Of a stretch of 46,189 bases of DNA, positions 7,080 to 14,816 are shown piece after piece. A program made the translations under genes and the position numbers. This DNA is from CAYVBW01 sp964449995. GTDB taxonomy: Bacteria; Patescibacteriota; Microgenomatia; UBA1400; PJMF01. A model generated the notes under the pieces. It worked only from the letters and a program-made list of their open reading frames with translations, was not told the DNA's origin and did no database searches. The DNA lies in NCBI GenBank assembly GCA_964449995.1, contig CAYVBW010000003.1, positions 1-46,189 of the forward strand, written 5' to 3'. Within the stretch, counting starts at the first letter, position 1. The number at the start of each line of letters is the position of its first letter.

Positions 7080-7862
7080 TTAATCTGCTTTTGAAGAAAA
7101 CAACTGGCCTAACACAAGAAAAATAAACTTAAAAAGACGAGTTTGTCTTTTCCATCTCCAAGGTTCTTGAATTAATCTAAAAAGCCACTCTAATCCTATT
7201 CTCCTCATCCAGAAAGGAGCCCGGGATAGCCGACCAAAAATAATATCAAAAGACCCTCCAACAGTCATAACTAATTTTACTTTGGCCCTCTTTAGCAACT
7301 CTTGATTTTTTATCACCCACTCTTCTTGAAAAGGAGCTCCAAAAGCAACAAAAACTATATCTGGTTTACTGGATAATAACAACCGATCCAAGCTCTGCTC
7401 TTCCTGTCTAGAGGGTTGAGCAATTTGCTGATATCCCTGGGTCCAAATAAAGTCATGTTTATCTTGCAGAGGTTTTATTAACTCTTGATAGTCCTCCCCC
7501 CCTATCAGTAACATCTTAAGTTTCTGTTCCTGGCTAATCTGTAATAAATCTTTTACTAAATCCACTCCTGCAATGCGCTGCAAAATTGGTTTTGAGCGAC
7601 CAAAAATTGATAACAGCCTGCTGGACCAAACCAAACTAATGCCGTCGGGAACTAAAACGTCTGCCAGACGTAATTGTCGGCTAAAATTTGGGTTTACAGA
7701 AGCTTGGACCAATTGTTCAGCATTAGGGGTGAAAATCACTAAAAGCTCATTTTTGCTCGATAAATGAATCTTAATTTTTTTTAGCAAATCACTTCTATGA
7801 TTGCTAAACAGGCTAAAACCTAAAATATTTGCAGTCTTATGCATCTTTTTTGATTCTATCAT
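7080..7862 (-). CDS. WecG/TagA/CpsF-family glycosyltransferase
   Basis: 260 residues, the family's usual length. Motifs in order: TPNAEQLV (45-52), the PDGISLVW loop (72-79) with the catalytic Asp of the DG pair, RIAGVDLV (96-103), the nucleotide-sugar site VAFGAPFQEEW, and the C-terminal VGGSFDIIFGRLSRAPFWMRRIGLEWLFRLIQEPWRWKR in pieces typical of GT26. The family transfers N-acetylmannosaminuronic acid or N-acetylmannosamine to lipid-linked GlcNAc in the synthesis of wall or surface glycopolymers. The short hydrophobic C-terminal tail suggests peripheral membrane attachment. The exact sugar cannot be told from sequence. Start could be ATG at 7862 or the in-frame ATG at 7844; neither has a clear Shine-Dalgarno sequence. 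It is next to the peptidoglycan genes murL and murD2. Confidence 0.88.
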   Translation of the reverse strand: MIESKKMHKTANILGFSLFSNHRSDLLKKIKIHLSSKNELLVIFTPNAEQLVQASVNPNFSRQLRLADVLVPDGISLVWSSRLLSIFGRSKPILQRIAGVDLVKDLLQISQEQKLKMLLIGGEDYQELIKPLQDKHDFIWTQGYQQIAQPSRQEEQSLDRLLLSSKPDIVFVAFGAPFQEEWVIKNQELLKRAKVKLVMTVGGSFDIIFGRLSRAPFWMRRIGLEWLFRLIQEPWRWKRQTRLFKFIFLVLGQLFSSKAD

Positions 7863-8250
7863 TTTTAAAAATCAGCTTTTTTTTTAAAAAAATAAGTTTT
7901 TTTAATTAACAAATACTTAAAATTAGACCCAAAGCTCTATTTTGTTGTTTTTTTACCAAAATTCAAATTCGTTCTTTTTCTACGACACATCCTATAATTA
8001 AAAATTAACCGAATAATCACCAAAAACTGACTTATAAAAAATTATTTTTTCTTTTTTACTTAAATATCAAGCTTTCCTTTTTGCGCTTTTAGGGTAAATT
8101 TTGTCTTGAGTAAATTGAGTATTCTAGCTTTTTTTATATTTTAAAACAACAAATATTATAGAATAATTACTACATACAATTGTTTTTAGGTTATTTTCTG
8201 TTTATCAAATATCAAATACAAATTCTACACATCGATTATAATGGTTATTT
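7863..8250. other. AT-rich divergent intergenic region
   Basis: About 390 bases between two divergent genes with long T and A runs. Apart from TATAAT at 8237-8242 just before murL I see no structured element. Confidence 0.6.
8237..8242 (+). promoter_or_regulatory. -10 box of murL implying a leaderless transcript
   Basis: Perfect TATAAT ending 8 bases before the murL ATG, with no Shine-Dalgarno sequence. Transcription would begin at or within a base or two of the start codon. The -35 region is weak. Confidence 0.5.
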
Positions 8251-9657
8251 ATGACAATTAAAAGCTTACGCGATAAACATTCTAGCCTGGTTTATAAAGA
8301 ATATCACTATCAAATTAACAAAAATCAGTTAGAAATTAGCTTCAAATTTTTGCTGAAGCCAAACATAACATTCGAACCCTTACTGATAATTGAAAATATC
8401 GACCAGGCAAAACTTGAGGCAATTCCAAAACCAATTCTAGAAAACTTAATTTTTCATCTAGGACTAGCAGAATTACCCAGTTACTGGAAATGTGCTTGCC
8501 CAAATACTATCAAAATCGAAGCCGGATCCCTTAACTCTGATCAGATTGCCTGGTGGAAAAGCTTATTCAAACATGGACTAGGAGAATTTTATTACATTAA
8601 TAAAATTGATTTTACTGAAAAAAAATTCCTGGATATCGAAGCTCTCCCTCAAGAAGAGAAGCTGCAAAACATTAATAGTCCACCAGAGTCTCATTTTCAA
8701 AAACCCTACTTACTACCAATCGGTGGAGGCAAAGATTCCGGATTAGCTTTGAGCCTCTTTGATCAACACCAGCTTAATTATGGCTGTATGGTGTTACATC
8801 CAGCCTCTCCTGCTGCTCCAGCATTAATACAAGCCAGTCGCAGCCAAGAAACAATCAATATCCAGCGCACCATTGACCCGATTTTGTTAAAACTGAATGA
8901 CCAAGGCTACTTGAACGGACACACTCCCTTTAGTGCCTATTTAGCCTTCCTTAACACCCTGATCGCCTATATTTTTGGCTATCAGCAAATACTAATAGCC
9001 AATGAAAGCTCTGCTAATCAAGCCAACTTGGAGTATAAAGACTTAAAAATAAATCACCAGTACTCCAAAAGCTTTAACTTTGAACAAAAGTTTCGCTCTT
9101 ATAGCCAAGATTATTTACACACCAGTAAAAAACAGGCTGAGTACCTGTCTTTCTTGAGGCCCTTAAATGAACTACAAATTTCCCAATTATTTAGCCAATA
9201 CAGCAAGTTTTTGCCTATTTTCAAAAGTTGTAATGTTGGGCAGAAGCAAAACCAATGGTGTCATCGCTGTTCGAAATGCCTATTTGTTTACATGATGCTC
9301 TACCCCTTTGTTGATAAAGCTACTCTAACTAACCAGATATTTGATCACGATCTTTATTCTGATGAAGAGCTATTTTCCACCGCCTCTAGCTTAGTGGGGT
9401 TAAGTGATCACAAACCCTTGGAGTGTGTTGGCACAGAGCTGGAAGCAATCGCTGCCTGTTTGTTGGCAATAAAAAAACATGAAAAACAAAGTCAAGAACT
9501 GCCCATCCTGCTTAAAAAAATTCAAAATCAAGTATTGAATAAATTTGACCCAGAAGAAATTAGCGACCTTCCTTACAAAATGCTTTCAGGTTGGGACTAT
9601 AATAATTTCTTAGATCGCAAGCTGGGAAAAATTATTAAATCAGCACTTAAAAACTAA
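8251..9657 (+). CDS. murL: MurL: UDP-MurNAc-L-Ala-L-Glu epimerase
   Basis: 468 residues, close to the family's ~450. A PP-loop ATP-binding motif PIGGGKDSGLAL lies at 156-167; further downstream are ANESSANQANLEY..INHQYSKSFNFE, matching the conserved NERSAN / VNHQYSKS region of MurL, and a CxxCxxC cluster (WCHRCSKCLFVYMMLYPF) near 330. MurL uses ATP to epimerise the terminal L-Glu of UDP-MurNAc-L-Ala-L-Glu to D-Glu, so that free D-Glu from a racemase (MurI) is not needed. The next gene, 10 bases away, is a MurD-type ligase, reproducing the murL-murD2 pairing described in Xanthomonas. A leaderless transcript is likely. Confidence comes from motifs plus context; the epimerase role itself is by homology. 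Confidence 0.85.
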   Translation: MTIKSLRDKHSSLVYKEYHYQINKNQLEISFKFLLKPNITFEPLLIIENIDQAKLEAIPKPILENLIFHLGLAELPSYWKCACPNTIKIEAGSLNSDQIAWWKSLFKHGLGEFYYINKIDFTEKKFLDIEALPQEEKLQNINSPPESHFQKPYLLPIGGGKDSGLALSLFDQHQLNYGCMVLHPASPAAPALIQASRSQETINIQRTIDPILLKLNDQGYLNGHTPFSAYLAFLNTLIAYIFGYQQILIANESSANQANLEYKDLKINHQYSKSFNFEQKFRSYSQDYLHTSKKQAEYLSFLRPLNELQISQLFSQYSKFLPIFKSCNVGQKQNQWCHRCSKCLFVYMMLYPFVDKATLTNQIFDHDLYSDEELFSTASSLVGLSDHKPLECVGTELEAIAACLLAIKKHEKQSQELPILLKKIQNQVLNKFDPEEISDLPYKMLSGWDYNNFLDRKLGKIIKSALKN

Positions 9658-9667
9658 AGTTTTTAAA

Positions 9668-11170
9668 ATGAAAATACCTCAAGAAATTATTGATCGACTT
9701 AATAATAAAAGCATTTGTATCTTAGGGCTTGGTCGAGAAGGATTATCTACTTACCGGTTATTGCGCAAAATTCTACCAGATTTTAACCTGACACTGGCCG
9801 ATGCTAGCCCGCACGAAAAGCTAAGTGATGATATTAAGAAACTAATCTCAACTGATGACAACATCAAGCTAAGCTTAGAAGAAAATTATCTTGAAAACAT
9901 TGAGCAATACGAGATTATTTTCAAAACCCCAGGCATTCCGCTGTCAACTCCACAGATACAACAAGCGCTTAAAACAAACACCCAAATTAGCTCTAATCTT
10001 CAACTATTTTTAGAAATAATTGAGTTATTTAAGCAAGAAAATGATCCATATGATGTCAAGCTTAATAACTACAAATCAGGTTTATTAAAACCAATCACTA
10101 TTGGTGTCACCGGTACCAAAGGTAAAAGCACCACTGCTGCTGTTATACATCAAGTATTGGCCCACAACAACTCTGAATCTATACTGGTGGGAAATATTGG
10201 CCAACCTGCCCTTGATTATATTGATCAAATCACAGCAAAAACCAAAATAGTAATTGAATTATCCTCACACCAATTGGATCAATTAACAATCAGTCCTGAT
10301 ATTGCAATTATCCAAGAAGTTAAGTCTGAACATTTAGACTACTTTCCCGACCAAAAAGCTTATGTTAACTCTAAAAAAAGTATCACTAGGTATCAAAAGG
10401 CTAATCAGTATGTAATATATAATCAAAAATGGAAGCTAACTAGTGAAATTGCTACTCTCTCCCCTGGTAAAAAGCTTTATTTTCAATTAAACCAACCAAC
10501 AAATGAATATAAAAATGATATATTAGTTTATCTTAAATCATATTACTTAACCTATAATGATATTAACAAAGAAATTCCTGTAATCAAAACAGATGACGTC
10601 CCTATTTTAGGAAAACATAATCTATTAAATGTCGCTCCAGCTATCATCGTTGGCAAAATGTTTGGATTAAGTTTCCAGCAAATTGCTGCTGGGATTAAAA
10701 AGTTCAAACCATTACCTCACCGTTTAGAAAAAATTGCCACTAAAAACGGCATTTCTTATATCAATGACTCGATGGCAACCATGCCAGACGCCGCAATTTC
10801 GGCTCTTTCTTGTTTTGATGAACAACCAATCATCTTACTGGCCGGCGGGCATGAGCGACAACAAGACTTTCAACCCTTTGCTGAAAAAATTATTCAATCA
10901 AAAGTTAAAGCCATTGCTCTATTCCCGCCAAACGGACAACGGTTGTGGAATGAAATTATCCAAAAACAACAAAACTTAAAAATTAAAAACAAAATCCAAC
11001 ACAAAATAGTACACTCCATGGAAGAAGCTTTGGAGTTTGCCCAACAGCACGCTCAAGCCGGTGATGTAGTTTTGCTAGCTCCGGGTGCTGCCAGCTTTGG
11101 GGTATTTAAAAACTATGCTGACAGAGGGGAACAATTTCGGGATGCTGTGTCCGGTGTCTGTGGTATTTAG
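9668..11170 (+). CDS. murD2: MurD2-type UDP-MurNAc-L-alanine:glutamate ligase
   Basis: 500 residues with Mur-ligase architecture: N-terminal Rossmann domain (ICILGLGREGLSTYRLL), central ATPase domain with P-loop GTKGKST (149-155), ELSSHQLD, the conserved HxxxH-like region and KFKPLPHRLE, then a C-terminal domain with GGHERQQDF and the closing APGAASFGVFKNYADRGEQFRDAV. MurD adds glutamate to UDP-MurNAc-L-Ala. Because murL is directly upstream in the same operon, the substrate is probably L-Glu (MurD2 activity) rather than D-Glu; sequence alone cannot prove this. The last two codons and the TAG stop are contributed by a heptamer repeat, which adds a short foreign tail after the normal C terminus. 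Confidence 0.85.
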   Translation: MKIPQEIIDRLNNKSICILGLGREGLSTYRLLRKILPDFNLTLADASPHEKLSDDIKKLISTDDNIKLSLEENYLENIEQYEIIFKTPGIPLSTPQIQQALKTNTQISSNLQLFLEIIELFKQENDPYDVKLNNYKSGLLKPITIGVTGTKGKSTTAAVIHQVLAHNNSESILVGNIGQPALDYIDQITAKTKIVIELSSHQLDQLTISPDIAIIQEVKSEHLDYFPDQKAYVNSKKSITRYQKANQYVIYNQKWKLTSEIATLSPGKKLYFQLNQPTNEYKNDILVYLKSYYLTYNDINKEIPVIKTDDVPILGKHNLLNVAPAIIVGKMFGLSFQQIAAGIKKFKPLPHRLEKIATKNGISYINDSMATMPDAAISALSCFDEQPIILLAGGHERQQDFQPFAEKIIQSKVKAIALFPPNGQRLWNEIIQKQQNLKIKNKIQHKIVHSMEEALEFAQQHAQAGDVVLLAPGAASFGVFKNYADRGEQFRDAVSGVCGI

Positions 11171-11190
11171 TATTTGGTATTTGGTATCGG
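11159..11190 (+). repeat. Heptamer repeat element, copy 5 (truncated)
   Basis: GTGGTATTTAGTATTTGG followed by another unit, then the element breaks off without the GGTGGTG and TCAGTTTT boxes. It overlaps the end of murD2 and supplies its stop codon. Confidence 0.75.
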
Positions 11191-11211
11191 CTGCTGCAAA
11201 CCAGACAATTT

Positions 11212-12222
11212 TTAGATACTTTCCCTGAACTCATCTAAGTGGTCTAAAATTGTCCCTACTCCCCTAATCACACTAGTCTCTGGATCGTCCACTAAACAAA
11301 CAGGCACATCCAGCTTATCAGTTAAAAAAGACTCCAATCCACTAATCTGAGCCAGACCACCTGACAACAATAAACCCTTATCAACAATGTCAACTACCAA
11401 ACTTGGAGGAATATCAGCCAACATCTTTTTGACCAAACCGACATAATGATTACCATACCCAACTATAATCTCCTCAATTTCCTGAACACCTATTGTCAAC
11501 TCTCTTAAAGAACCACTTTTAGTATCTAAACCCGATACCTCTAACTGAGAATCTTCTTTTATTGCGAAATTGCCCAATTGCTGCTGTACATTCTGAGCAA
11601 TTTCAAAACTAATCTTGAGTTGCTTATGATCCTTGAACCAATAAACCAATTCATAACACATGTCATTTCCAGCTTGATTAGAAGCACATGTTTTTACAAT
11701 CTTACTCATTGACAAGCTTGTTGCCTCAACAACACTAGCTCCCATTTGCAAAATAAAGGTACCAGAAGCATCTGCCGTAGGGACTCCAGCTCCAATAGCA
11801 GCTGCTAAAGTTTGGTCAACAATTAAAACTTCACTCGCTCCTAATTCTGTTAAAACATCTACTACTACTTCCCTCATTACTGGGTAGGTATTACTAGGTA
11901 AGGCAACTAGCATGGTGGGACTAAAAAAATAAGTCTCCTGACTGGCTTGACGAAAAAAAACTTTTAACATAGCTCTCAGCAAAGCATCATCAATAATTTT
12001 TGGATATTGAATTGGTTCAAAAACCTTAGTTTGCTCCCCTACTCTTCCCTGCATTGCTTGAGCTGGCTGACCCACAGCCATAACCTTATTATTCTTTTGA
12101 TTGACCGCAATTAAACTTGGTTCGTCTACAACCAGCCCATGATTTTGAATCCAGATCCTGGTTCTGGCGGAACCTAAATCTATCCCTACTCTTCGATTTA
12201 ATCTGTTAAATAATTTGCGCAT
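11212..12222 (-). CDS. Divergent MreB-like actin-family protein with degraded ATP-binding motifs
   Basis: 336 residues, the length of MreB, and alignable throughout: RRVGIDLGSARTRIWI (phosphate 1), VDEPSLIAV, VMAVGQPAQAMQGR, AAAIGAGVP, and the adenosine-motif-like GLLLSGGLAQISGLESFL. MreB filaments guide lateral wall synthesis under the membrane. However the phosphate-2 motif, DIGGGTTE in ordinary MreB, reads QMGASVVE (159-166), and the usual EEP before AAAIGAG reads DQT. Losing the Asp and the glycines that hold the phosphates suggests weak or no ATP hydrolysis, a pseudo-actin or a specialised paralogue. Its start codon lies two bases from a heptamer repeat, which therefore occupies the place of its ribosome-binding site. 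Divergent from the PEGA-domain gene. Confidence 0.8.
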   Translation of the reverse strand: MRKLFNRLNRRVGIDLGSARTRIWIQNHGLVVDEPSLIAVNQKNNKVMAVGQPAQAMQGRVGEQTKVFEPIQYPKIIDDALLRAMLKVFFRQASQETYFFSPTMLVALPSNTYPVMREVVVDVLTELGASEVLIVDQTLAAAIGAGVPTADASGTFILQMGASVVEATSLSMSKIVKTCASNQAGNDMCYELVYWFKDHKQLKISFEIAQNVQQQLGNFAIKEDSQLEVSGLDTKSGSLRELTIGVQEIEEIIVGYGNHYVGLVKKMLADIPPSLVVDIVDKGLLLSGGLAQISGLESFLTDKLDVPVCLVDDPETSVIRGVGTILDHLDEFRESI

Positions 12223-12223
12223 T

Positions 12224-12318
12224 GTGGTATTTGTATCGTGGTATTTGGTATGTGGTATTTGGTATTTGGTATTTGGTATGGCCGAGTGGTGGATTAAAGC
12301 AGTTAAGTTTTAAATTTT
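12224..12318 (+). repeat. Heptamer repeat element, copy 6 (long)
   Basis: One of the longest copies: many GGTATTT/GGTATGT units, then GGTATGGCCGAGTGGTG and AGTTAAGTTTTAAATTTTAAA. It fills the divergent gap between the MreB-like gene and the PEGA-domain gene, where promoters for both would be expected. Confidence 0.85.
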
Positions 12319-12353
12319 AAATAGCTTCGATACCAAATACCTACCATCTTTGA

Positions 12354-12359
12354 TATAAT
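12354..12359 (+). promoter_or_regulatory. -10 box implying a leaderless transcript
   Basis: TATAAT ends six bases before the ATG at 12366, so the start codon would be at or next to +1. No Shine-Dalgarno sequence and only a weak -35 region are visible. Confidence 0.5.
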
Positions 12360-12365
12360 TCTACC

Positions 12366-13802
12366 ATGGATTTAAAAAGGAAACTCTCCGGCTCTACCAG
12401 AAGCAAAAACAGAACCAGAAAAGCTAAAACAGCTCAGCAAATTACTAAAAGTCCTGGTATTTTTTCTTATAATGGAGCAGGCGTTGTCTTTACTCTTTTA
12501 TCAGCAGTCATCATCATTGCTGGCTCTTATTTAGCAATCCAATATGCTCGTGGAAATTATCGGTTTGATAGAGATGGAATCTTAGTAGAATCAGGATTAC
12601 TCAGCGCAAACTCCTTTCCTACCGGAGCCCAAGTTTTCATTGACGATGAGCTAACAACAGCTACTGACAACACCTTGTATTTAAAACCAGGAGAATATCA
12701 GATTAAAATTGTTAAAGAAGGATATTCCCCTTGGCAAAAAACTCTGCAAATAGAAAAAGAGCTAGTCGCCCAAACCAATGCCCGACTCTTTCCGATCGCT
12801 CCAACTTTAACTCCGCTCACTTTTACTGGAGCAGAAAATATTCTACCTTCACCTGATGGGAGAAAAATTGTTTATTATACTGCCTCAGCCAGCACACAAG
12901 CTAAAAATGGGCTGTATGTTTTGGAGTTGACTGACAGCTTCATGCCTTTTCAAAGATCGTCAAGACAAATCGCTGAAGATGTGCCACTCTACAACTTAGC
13001 TGAAGCCCTGTTGATTTGGTCTCCTGACAGCACCCAACTAATGGTTCTCTCCGAACTAAAACAAGTATTAATAGAGGTTAATCAAAGGAACAGTTTGCAA
13101 AGTCTGCCAGACATTAGTTTCCGGCGCAGTCAAATTCTTTCTGAATGGGAAGAAGAAATTTATCTTCGAGAAAGACAATATTTGGCAGAATTTCCTGAAG
13201 AAATCTTAACAATAGCCACCGAGTCTGCAAAAAACGTATATATCGCACCTGATAAAAAGAAACTGCTTTACACAGCCACAAACAGTGCCACCTTAGCCGA
13301 GGGTATAGTGCCCCCTCTCCCCTCATCTAGTACTCAACCAGAAAACAGAAATATTAGCTCTGGTAAAATTTATGTTTATGATCAAGAGGAAGACAAAAAT
13401 TTTGAGATCTCAATTACAACTAGTGAAGATGAATCAATAATTAAGGGATTGTTAGCTGATGATGCTCTAGCAAAAGAGCCCAGAAACCTACTCACCCAGC
13501 CAAGCGAGTTCACAAGACTTCAAGCTGAAACAATTTCACAAACTGCTCTTAATTTTAATATTTATTATAGTTCATTACTTATTAATACTCTTCAGTGGTT
13601 GCCAGATTCCAATCATCTAATGTTTGCTAGCAATAGTCATATTAGAATCATTGAGTACGATGGCACTAATAACATAACTATTTATTCAGGCCCCTTTGCT
13701 AAAAATTTTATCTACCCTTGGCCTGACGGCAGTCGACTGATTATTTTAACCTCATTTAGTCCAGATTCTCCTAAAAATCTTTATTCTATTGAGTTAAAGT
13801 AG
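12366..13802 (+). CDS. Membrane-anchored PEGA-domain / beta-propeller-like protein
   Basis: 478 residues. A basic cytoplasmic N terminus (1-30) precedes a single membrane helix at about 38-60, so the bulk is outside. Residues ~78-133 match a PEGA domain (LLSANSFPTGAQVFIDDEL...LKPGEYQIKIVKEGYSPWQK). The rest has repeated segments of the type ILPSPDGRKIVYYTA, LLIWSPDSTQLMVLSE, VYIAPDKKKLLYTAT and LQWLPDSNHLMFASN, as in WD40-like/TolB-type propellers. Such proteins bind partners or polysaccharide at the envelope; no catalytic motif is visible. It is divergent from the MreB-like gene and may belong to the same envelope group. TAG stop directly before a repeat copy. Confidence 0.8.
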   Translation: MDLKRKLSGSTRSKNRTRKAKTAQQITKSPGIFSYNGAGVVFTLLSAVIIIAGSYLAIQYARGNYRFDRDGILVESGLLSANSFPTGAQVFIDDELTTATDNTLYLKPGEYQIKIVKEGYSPWQKTLQIEKELVAQTNARLFPIAPTLTPLTFTGAENILPSPDGRKIVYYTASASTQAKNGLYVLELTDSFMPFQRSSRQIAEDVPLYNLAEALLIWSPDSTQLMVLSELKQVLIEVNQRNSLQSLPDISFRRSQILSEWEEEIYLRERQYLAEFPEEILTIATESAKNVYIAPDKKKLLYTATNSATLAEGIVPPLPSSSTQPENRNISSGKIYVYDQEEDKNFEISITTSEDESIIKGLLADDALAKEPRNLLTQPSEFTRLQAETISQTALNFNIYYSSLLINTLQWLPDSNHLMFASNSHIRIIEYDGTNNITIYSGPFAKNFIYPWPDGSRLIILTSFSPDSPKNLYSIELK

Positions 13803-13805
13803 TGA

Positions 13806-13853
13806 CTATTTGGTATAGCCCAGTGGTGGGTCAAAACAACTCAGTTTTTAAAT
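13806..13853 (+). repeat. Heptamer repeat element, copy 7 (single unit plus boxes)
   Basis: CTATTTGGTATAGCCCAGTG then GTGGG and AACTCAGTTTTTAAATGGG. It shows that the two boxes are conserved even when only about one heptamer remains. Confidence 0.8.
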
Positions 13854-13894
13854 GGGAAACTTGGTAAGAAGTTTAAAAGAAATCTACAAAGACA

Positions 13895-13968
13895 CGGAGT
13901 GTAGCTCAGATGGCTAGAGTGCGCGCTTCGGATGCGCGAGGTCGCAGGTTCAAGTCCTGTCACTCCGA
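13895..13968 (+). tRNA. tRNA-Pro (anticodon CGG)
   Basis: Folds as a full cloverleaf: acceptor CGGAGTG/CACTCCG with the C1-G72 pair and A73 that mark bacterial tRNA-Pro, D arm GCTC/GAGT, anticodon stem CGCGC/GCGCG, variable loop AGGTC, T arm GCAGG/CCTGT. The anticodon CGG is at 13929-13931. Odd points: position 37 is A where tRNA-Pro normally has G, and CCA is not encoded (the gene is followed by CATAA). Sliding the anticodon stem by one base would give TCG (Arg) with G37, but that breaks the normal variable-loop length and leaves position 26 empty. Confidence 0.8.
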
Positions 13969-14105
13969 CATAAAATTGAAAAGTTAAAAATTACTATCGA
14001 GTAAACCAACTTTCTTCAAGCTTGATTTTCCCTCTAAATTAGAATAAAATAATATTATAGGATAGTTTGTCTTAACAGACAGATTTTTCTAGTTGATTTC
14101 TGAGT

Positions 14106-14133
14106 AAAAAATGCCACTAGCGGCATCTTTTTG
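14106..14133. terminator. Short hairpin terminator, possibly bidirectional
   Basis: ATGCC/GGCAT stem around ACTAGC, flanked by AAAAAA on the left and CTTTTT on the right, before the LysM gene. It may end a transcript from the tRNA-Pro region. Confidence 0.55.
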
Positions 14134-14207
14134 CTCTTAAATCGTACCTTAACAGCAGCAGGGACTTGATTTTGCAAGAGCTTTTTGTTTCACAAAGGAG
14201 GAAAGAG

Positions 14208-14450
14208 GTGAAGAAGCACAAGGATACTTTTGGAGTAATTGTGATTTGCTTGTTTGTGGCAGCAATAATCTTTAGCTGCCTCGCAGATCCAAAATCCGAA
14301 AAGTACACGGTCCAAGGAGGCGACAGTCACTGGAAAATCGCTCGCGATCATTGTATGGTCTGGAGCGAGTACGAAGAGATGAACTACGGTTCTATCTCTG
14401 ACATACTCCAACCAGGCACAGAAGTTTGGGTGAAGAATCGATGTCGCTAA
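14208..14450 (+). CDS. Small LysM-domain protein, probable lipoprotein
   Basis: 80 residues from a GTG start. The start is set by a strong AAAGGAGG at 14195-14202; an upstream ATG (14166) would overlap this site. The N terminus is KKHKD followed by a hydrophobic segment VIVICLFVAAIIFSC, whose IFSC end resembles a lipobox. Then comes one LysM motif: YTVQGGDSHWKIARDH ... ILQPGTEVWV, which binds the glycan strands of peptidoglycan. The GC content is higher than that of neighbours, and the gene has its own GC-rich terminator, so it looks like a self-contained, perhaps acquired, cassette between two tRNA genes. The LysM call is firm; the lipoprotein call is moderate. Confidence 0.8.
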   Translation: MKKHKDTFGVIVICLFVAAIIFSCLADPKSEKYTVQGGDSHWKIARDHCMVWSEYEEMNYGSISDILQPGTEVWVKNRCR

Positions 14451-14477
14451 AACCGATATCGCTAACCCAAAACTTCA

Positions 14478-14516
14478 GGCCGCGCGGCAATTTTGCCGCG
14501 CGGCCACCCATTTTTC
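14478..14516 (+). terminator. Strong Rho-independent terminator after the LysM gene
   Basis: A 12-bp GC-rich perfect stem (GGCCGCGCGGCA / TGCCGCGCGGCC, 14478-14505) with a 4-base loop, then ACCCATTTTT. It is by far the most GC-rich structure nearby. Confidence 0.85.
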
Positions 14517-14593
14517 CTCTAATCTAACACCTGCTGCTGTTCATCACTCCAACTACACTCTGAATATTCAAACCAACTATCAACTCATCTTGT

Positions 14594-14599
14594 ATAATA
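14594..14599 (+). promoter_or_regulatory. Extended -10 promoter of tRNA-Arg
   Basis: TTGTATAATA contains TATAAT with an upstream TTG, 16 bases before the mature tRNA-Arg 5' end. Confidence 0.5.
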
Positions 14600-14615
14600 A
14601 GCATTAAAAGCTAAG

Positions 14616-14687
14616 CCCTCATAGTTCAACGGATAGAACAAAGGTTTCCTAAACCTTCGATCCAGGTTCGATTCCTGGTGGGGGCAC
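14616..14687 (+). tRNA. tRNA-Arg (anticodon CCT)
   Basis: Acceptor GCCCTCA/TGGGGGC (one G-T pair), D arm GTTC/GAAC, anticodon stem AAGGT/ACCTT with loop TTCCTAA, anticodon CCT at 14649-14651 reading AGG, and T arm CCAGG/CCTGG with TTCGATT loop. Discriminator A; CCA not encoded. Confidence 0.93.
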
Positions 14688-14802
14688 AGTTCTTGTCTTA
14701 TAGCTCAATCTCTTCAACCAAACACAAAGTGTAAGCAGCTATCAATTGCTTATTTAGTTACTCATAAATTTCCAGTTAATTTTAAAAAACAGATAATTGC
14801 TA

Positions 14803-14808
14803 TATAAT
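14803..14808 (+). promoter_or_regulatory. -10 box implying a leaderless transcript
   Basis: TATAAT ends 8 bases before the ATG at 14817, the same spacing as at murL; no Shine-Dalgarno sequence. Confidence 0.45.
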
Positions 14809-14816
14809 AAGATATT

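Noticed and set aside
12224..12318. Heptamer arrays as a CRISPR array
   Set aside because: The units are 7 bases, directly adjacent and without unique spacers, and no cas genes are present; the PaaX-like protein at 33199 only resembles Cas2 in fold.
13895..13968. tRNA-Arg(TCG) reading of the first tRNA
   Set aside because: It needs a six-base variable loop, no base at position 26 and a G-T closing pair, and the C1-G72/A73 identity fits proline better.
14166..14207. Upstream ATG start for the LysM gene
   Set aside because: It would translate through the strong AAAGGAGG site and add a polar stretch before the signal segment; the GTG at 14208 has ideal spacing.
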